NCBI GenBank assembly: GCA_026770585.1
Contig: MU646352.1
Coordinates: 299,491-312,165, forward strand
Reading direction: 5' to 3'
Length of the DNA: 12,675 nucleotides
Origin: Baffinella frigidus
Taxonomy: Eukaryota; Cryptophyceae; Cryptomonadales; Baffinellaceae
Shown here: positions 8,847 through 12,086 of the stretch, piece after piece
Layout: every line of letters begins with the position of its first letter
How positions within the stretch are numbered: the stretch's first letter is position 1
The notes under the pieces: generated by a model
What the model was told of the DNA's origin: nothing
The model's database searches: none
What the model saw: the letters and a program-made list of their open reading frames with translations, nothing else
Made by a program: the position numbers and the translations under genes

Positions 8847-11800
8847 GGGGGGGGTACAAACGGGTGGCCTCCTTCTCCGTATCCTCGAGCGCCTTCGCCT
8901 ATACCAACATATCCCACTGTAGAGTGCCGGCGCAGGAGCTATTGGAGCTATTAGAGCTATTGCAGCTATTGGAGCTATTGGAGAAAGAGGGCGTACACAC
9001 GCGTGGCCTCCTTCTCTGTATCCTCGAGCTATTGGAGCTATTGGATTAAGAAGGGGGGCGTTTGTACGCTCTCACACATGCACACTGCCTCTCTCTCCAC
9101 ATTTGGTCACGTTACTAGCGAAGGAGGGCGCCTGAACCCTTCAAGGTTCAATGCATTGAACCTGATTTCGCATTTCGCATGCGATCAGGGTTCAGGAGAA
9201 GGAGGGTGTCGGGGTTCCGGAGAAAGGGGGCGTACAAACGCGTGGCTTCCTTCTCCGTGTCTTCGAGCGTCCTCGCCTGTGCCTCCAAGTCCCACTGCAG
9301 TGTGCCGATCTGCGGTGCGTGTAGCGTTCTGGGTTCAGCGTCCGGGGTGTAGGGTTCAGCGCTCAGCGCTCAGAGTTTTGCGCAAAGACGTGATATGTAG
9401 CCACATCAGGGAAGCCACGTGAGGGAGGTCAGCGGGAGATCAGGGGTGCCAGACAGACAGGAAGGAGGAGCTTCGATAACGCCCACAACTCTTACTAGTA
9501 ATATTGAAGCATATGAGAAGTAATTTTCGTTGTGCCAGAAAATGAAAGAAAAATAGGTTTCCCCGGATGAATTTGCTTCACCTGCGCGGGACTCTCGCGC
9601 GAATGCATTCTCCAGAAACGTTTTCCACGGCCCCTGCGGTATCATTTCCCTCAAATATTGAATCTTTGACCATCAAATATGGATGTTTGACCATCAAAGA
9701 TCCACACCACGTCCGTGTGCGTCCACTCGAGGCTAGAAATGTGACTATTTTAAAAGTTTTAACTTTACAAGTCCTTTACAAGTGGAAACTGTGTAGTAAA
9801 TTTCACACAAATATCGCGCTTGCCCGCGTTCCTCAAAGAATTCCTCCAGGAACGTGACCAAGCCAGCCCGTGACTGGTACTGAATTTAACAACCCCACAT
9901 TTAACATACTCCCTCTTCCAGGCTCGGGTGCGTGACCTGGGCGGAACTCTCGCGCAAATGCTTCTCCAGAACCTCCTTCTCTCTCTCCAGTTTGTCGACC
10001 ATCGTCTCCTCCTCTTCCCCCGAGTCTGACTGCCCCCCGCCCCCCCCTGTTGTGGTTTAGTGTTTAGTGTTTAGTGTGTAGTGTGTAGTGTTGAGTGTTG
10101 AGTGTTGAGTGATGAGTGTTGAGTGTTTGGGGCTTAGAGCAAAGGGTTCAGGGTTCAGAGATTGGGGCTTAGGGCGAAATGTCCAGGGTTGAGAGTTTGG
10201 TGTCGCAGGGAGAGAGGGTCACGAGAGGGTTTGGAGTTTAGTGTTTGGTGTTTAGTGTTTAGTGGTTGGGGCTTACCGCGAAGTGTCCGGGGTTGAGAGT
10301 TTGGTGTTGAAGGGAGAGAGGGTCACGCACCAGGATTCCCCCCACCCCCACCAGCATTCTCGCCTCGGAGGAAAGGGTGCGAGGGTTCAGGGTTCAGAAT
10401 TTGGTGCTGCAGATGGAGAACACGCCAGAGGGCTCGAAACATCCACTTCTGACATCTTTCAGGGGGAAGATCCTGAATACTTAAGTCAACGACGCCAGAT
10501 CTGGCGTGGATAAGGCGTCGGTTTCCCTCGAGCCCTCTGGCGTGGGAGGGTCGCGCACCAGGATTCCCCCCACCGCCACCAGCATTCTCGCCTCGGAGGG
10601 AAGAGTGCGAGTACTTGAGGATCTTCTTCTCTCCAACCTTCTCGCCAACCTTCATCTCGCCTGGGACTTCTCCTGCTGCAAGGTAGGGGTTGGGGGTTGG
10701 GGGTTGGGGGTTGGGGTTTGGGGTTTGGGGTTGAGGGCCCAGGGCTGCGGGCTTGGGGCTTAGGGCTTAGGGTTTAGGGGGGTGGGCTCTCGACCACGAT
10801 CTCCCCGCCTCAGTCGGGTTGGCAGACTATTCCCAAGTTGACATCCTTTGTCCACGGTACAACCCCGTCAACTTTGGAGCGGAAAAGCTCTCGGTCTCAA
10901 GTTGCCATCCTCGACCCGCGGTACAAACCCGTCACCTTCGGAGCGGAAAATCGCTCACCGGAAGAAGTGGGCACACGCTCGATCATGGACCCCCCGTGAG
11001 AAGTGAAGGATCCGCCGTGCGAAGTGAACGACTCTCCCCCAGTTTGGTTCTCCGGGCTGCGTTTGCCGCCTTTCTTGCCGCCTTTTTTCTTGCCCCCGCT
11101 CGCCGCCTGCAAAGTTGACGGATTTGTAAAGTTGACGGTGCTCGGAGGAAAGAGGTGGTCACGCGGTGGTCACGCGGTTCTAGTGCCCCCGTTAACCGTT
11201 GGATAAGGTTCGTGTGTCTCCATTAACTGATGGATGGCGTTCTACTGCCGCCGCGCCTCCTCGGCCCACTTACCGCCTGCAAAGTGGACGGATTTGTAAA
11301 GTTGACGGGCGGGCAGGCTTGCAGGGATGCAGGCAGGCAGGCAGGCAGGCAGGCGGGCAGGCGGGCGAGCGCAGTCATTTTAGCGTCCAGGGTTCACGGG
11401 TTAGGGTTTCAGGGTCATGGTTCAGGGTCCAGGGTCCAGGGTTATAGGCGGATGCAGGGGTTGAAGGTTTGGTGTTTAGGATTTAGGGTTTAGGGTTTAG
11501 GGTTTAGGGTTGAAGGTTTAGGGTGCAGGGTTGAGGGTACCTGCGTGTTCTCGACGTCGATCACCCGGGCGCCCAGCTTCCCGTTGGCAGACTATTCTTA
11601 AGTTGACGTGCTGGACGCGTGGTACAAACCCGTCAACTTTGCAGCTGAAACAGCCCGGGCGCACCAAATTGATGAGACGAAATAGACTGCGACAGAGCTA
11701 CAAGGTACCTGTTTCTTCTCCAAGTCGATGACCTTTTCGCGCAGCTTCCCACAGAGCTCCATGTACATGGTTGCACCCTCCCTGGTTTAGGGTTAAGGGT

Positions 11801-12005
11801 TGAGGGTTGAGGGTTTAGGGTTGAGGGTTGAGGGTATTGGGGTGTAGGGTGTAGGGTTTAGGGGTTAGGGTTTAGGGTTTAGGGTGTAGGTTTTGGGGTT
11901 TAGGGTGTAGGGGTTAGGGTTTAGAGTTTAGGGTTTACGGTTTACGGTTTACGGCTTACGGTTTCGGGGTTTGGGGTTCAGGGTTTAGGGTTCAAGATTA
12001 AGTGT

Positions 12006-12086
<81 letters not shown>

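Larger units (their letters stand above)
8706..9029 (-). pseudogene. Three ghost copies of E7 in tandem units
   Basis: Copies at 8997-9029, 8858-8930 and 8706-8741 keep LEDTE(K/Q)EA(T/M)R and the donor side. The middle copy extends over nearly the whole exon but has a lost acceptor and an in-frame TAG. Units are separated by GGAGCTATT arrays. Confidence 0.85.
11107..11644. mobile_element. Possible inverted-repeat element whose end is the E4 splice acceptor
   Basis: CTGCAAAGTTGACGGATTTG plus TA at 11107-11128 is an inverted match (21 of 22) to 11623-11644. An extra copy with one change is at 11277-11298. The first three bases are the CAG acceptor of E4 on the coding strand. The interior holds a GGCA array, telomere-like repeats and the E3 ghost, so it is not a simple element. 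Confidence 0.4.

Noticed and set aside
9567-9857. 96-residue plus-strand ORF
   Set aside because: It overlaps the antisense of an E6 ghost and AT-richer intron. No motif or splice context supports it.
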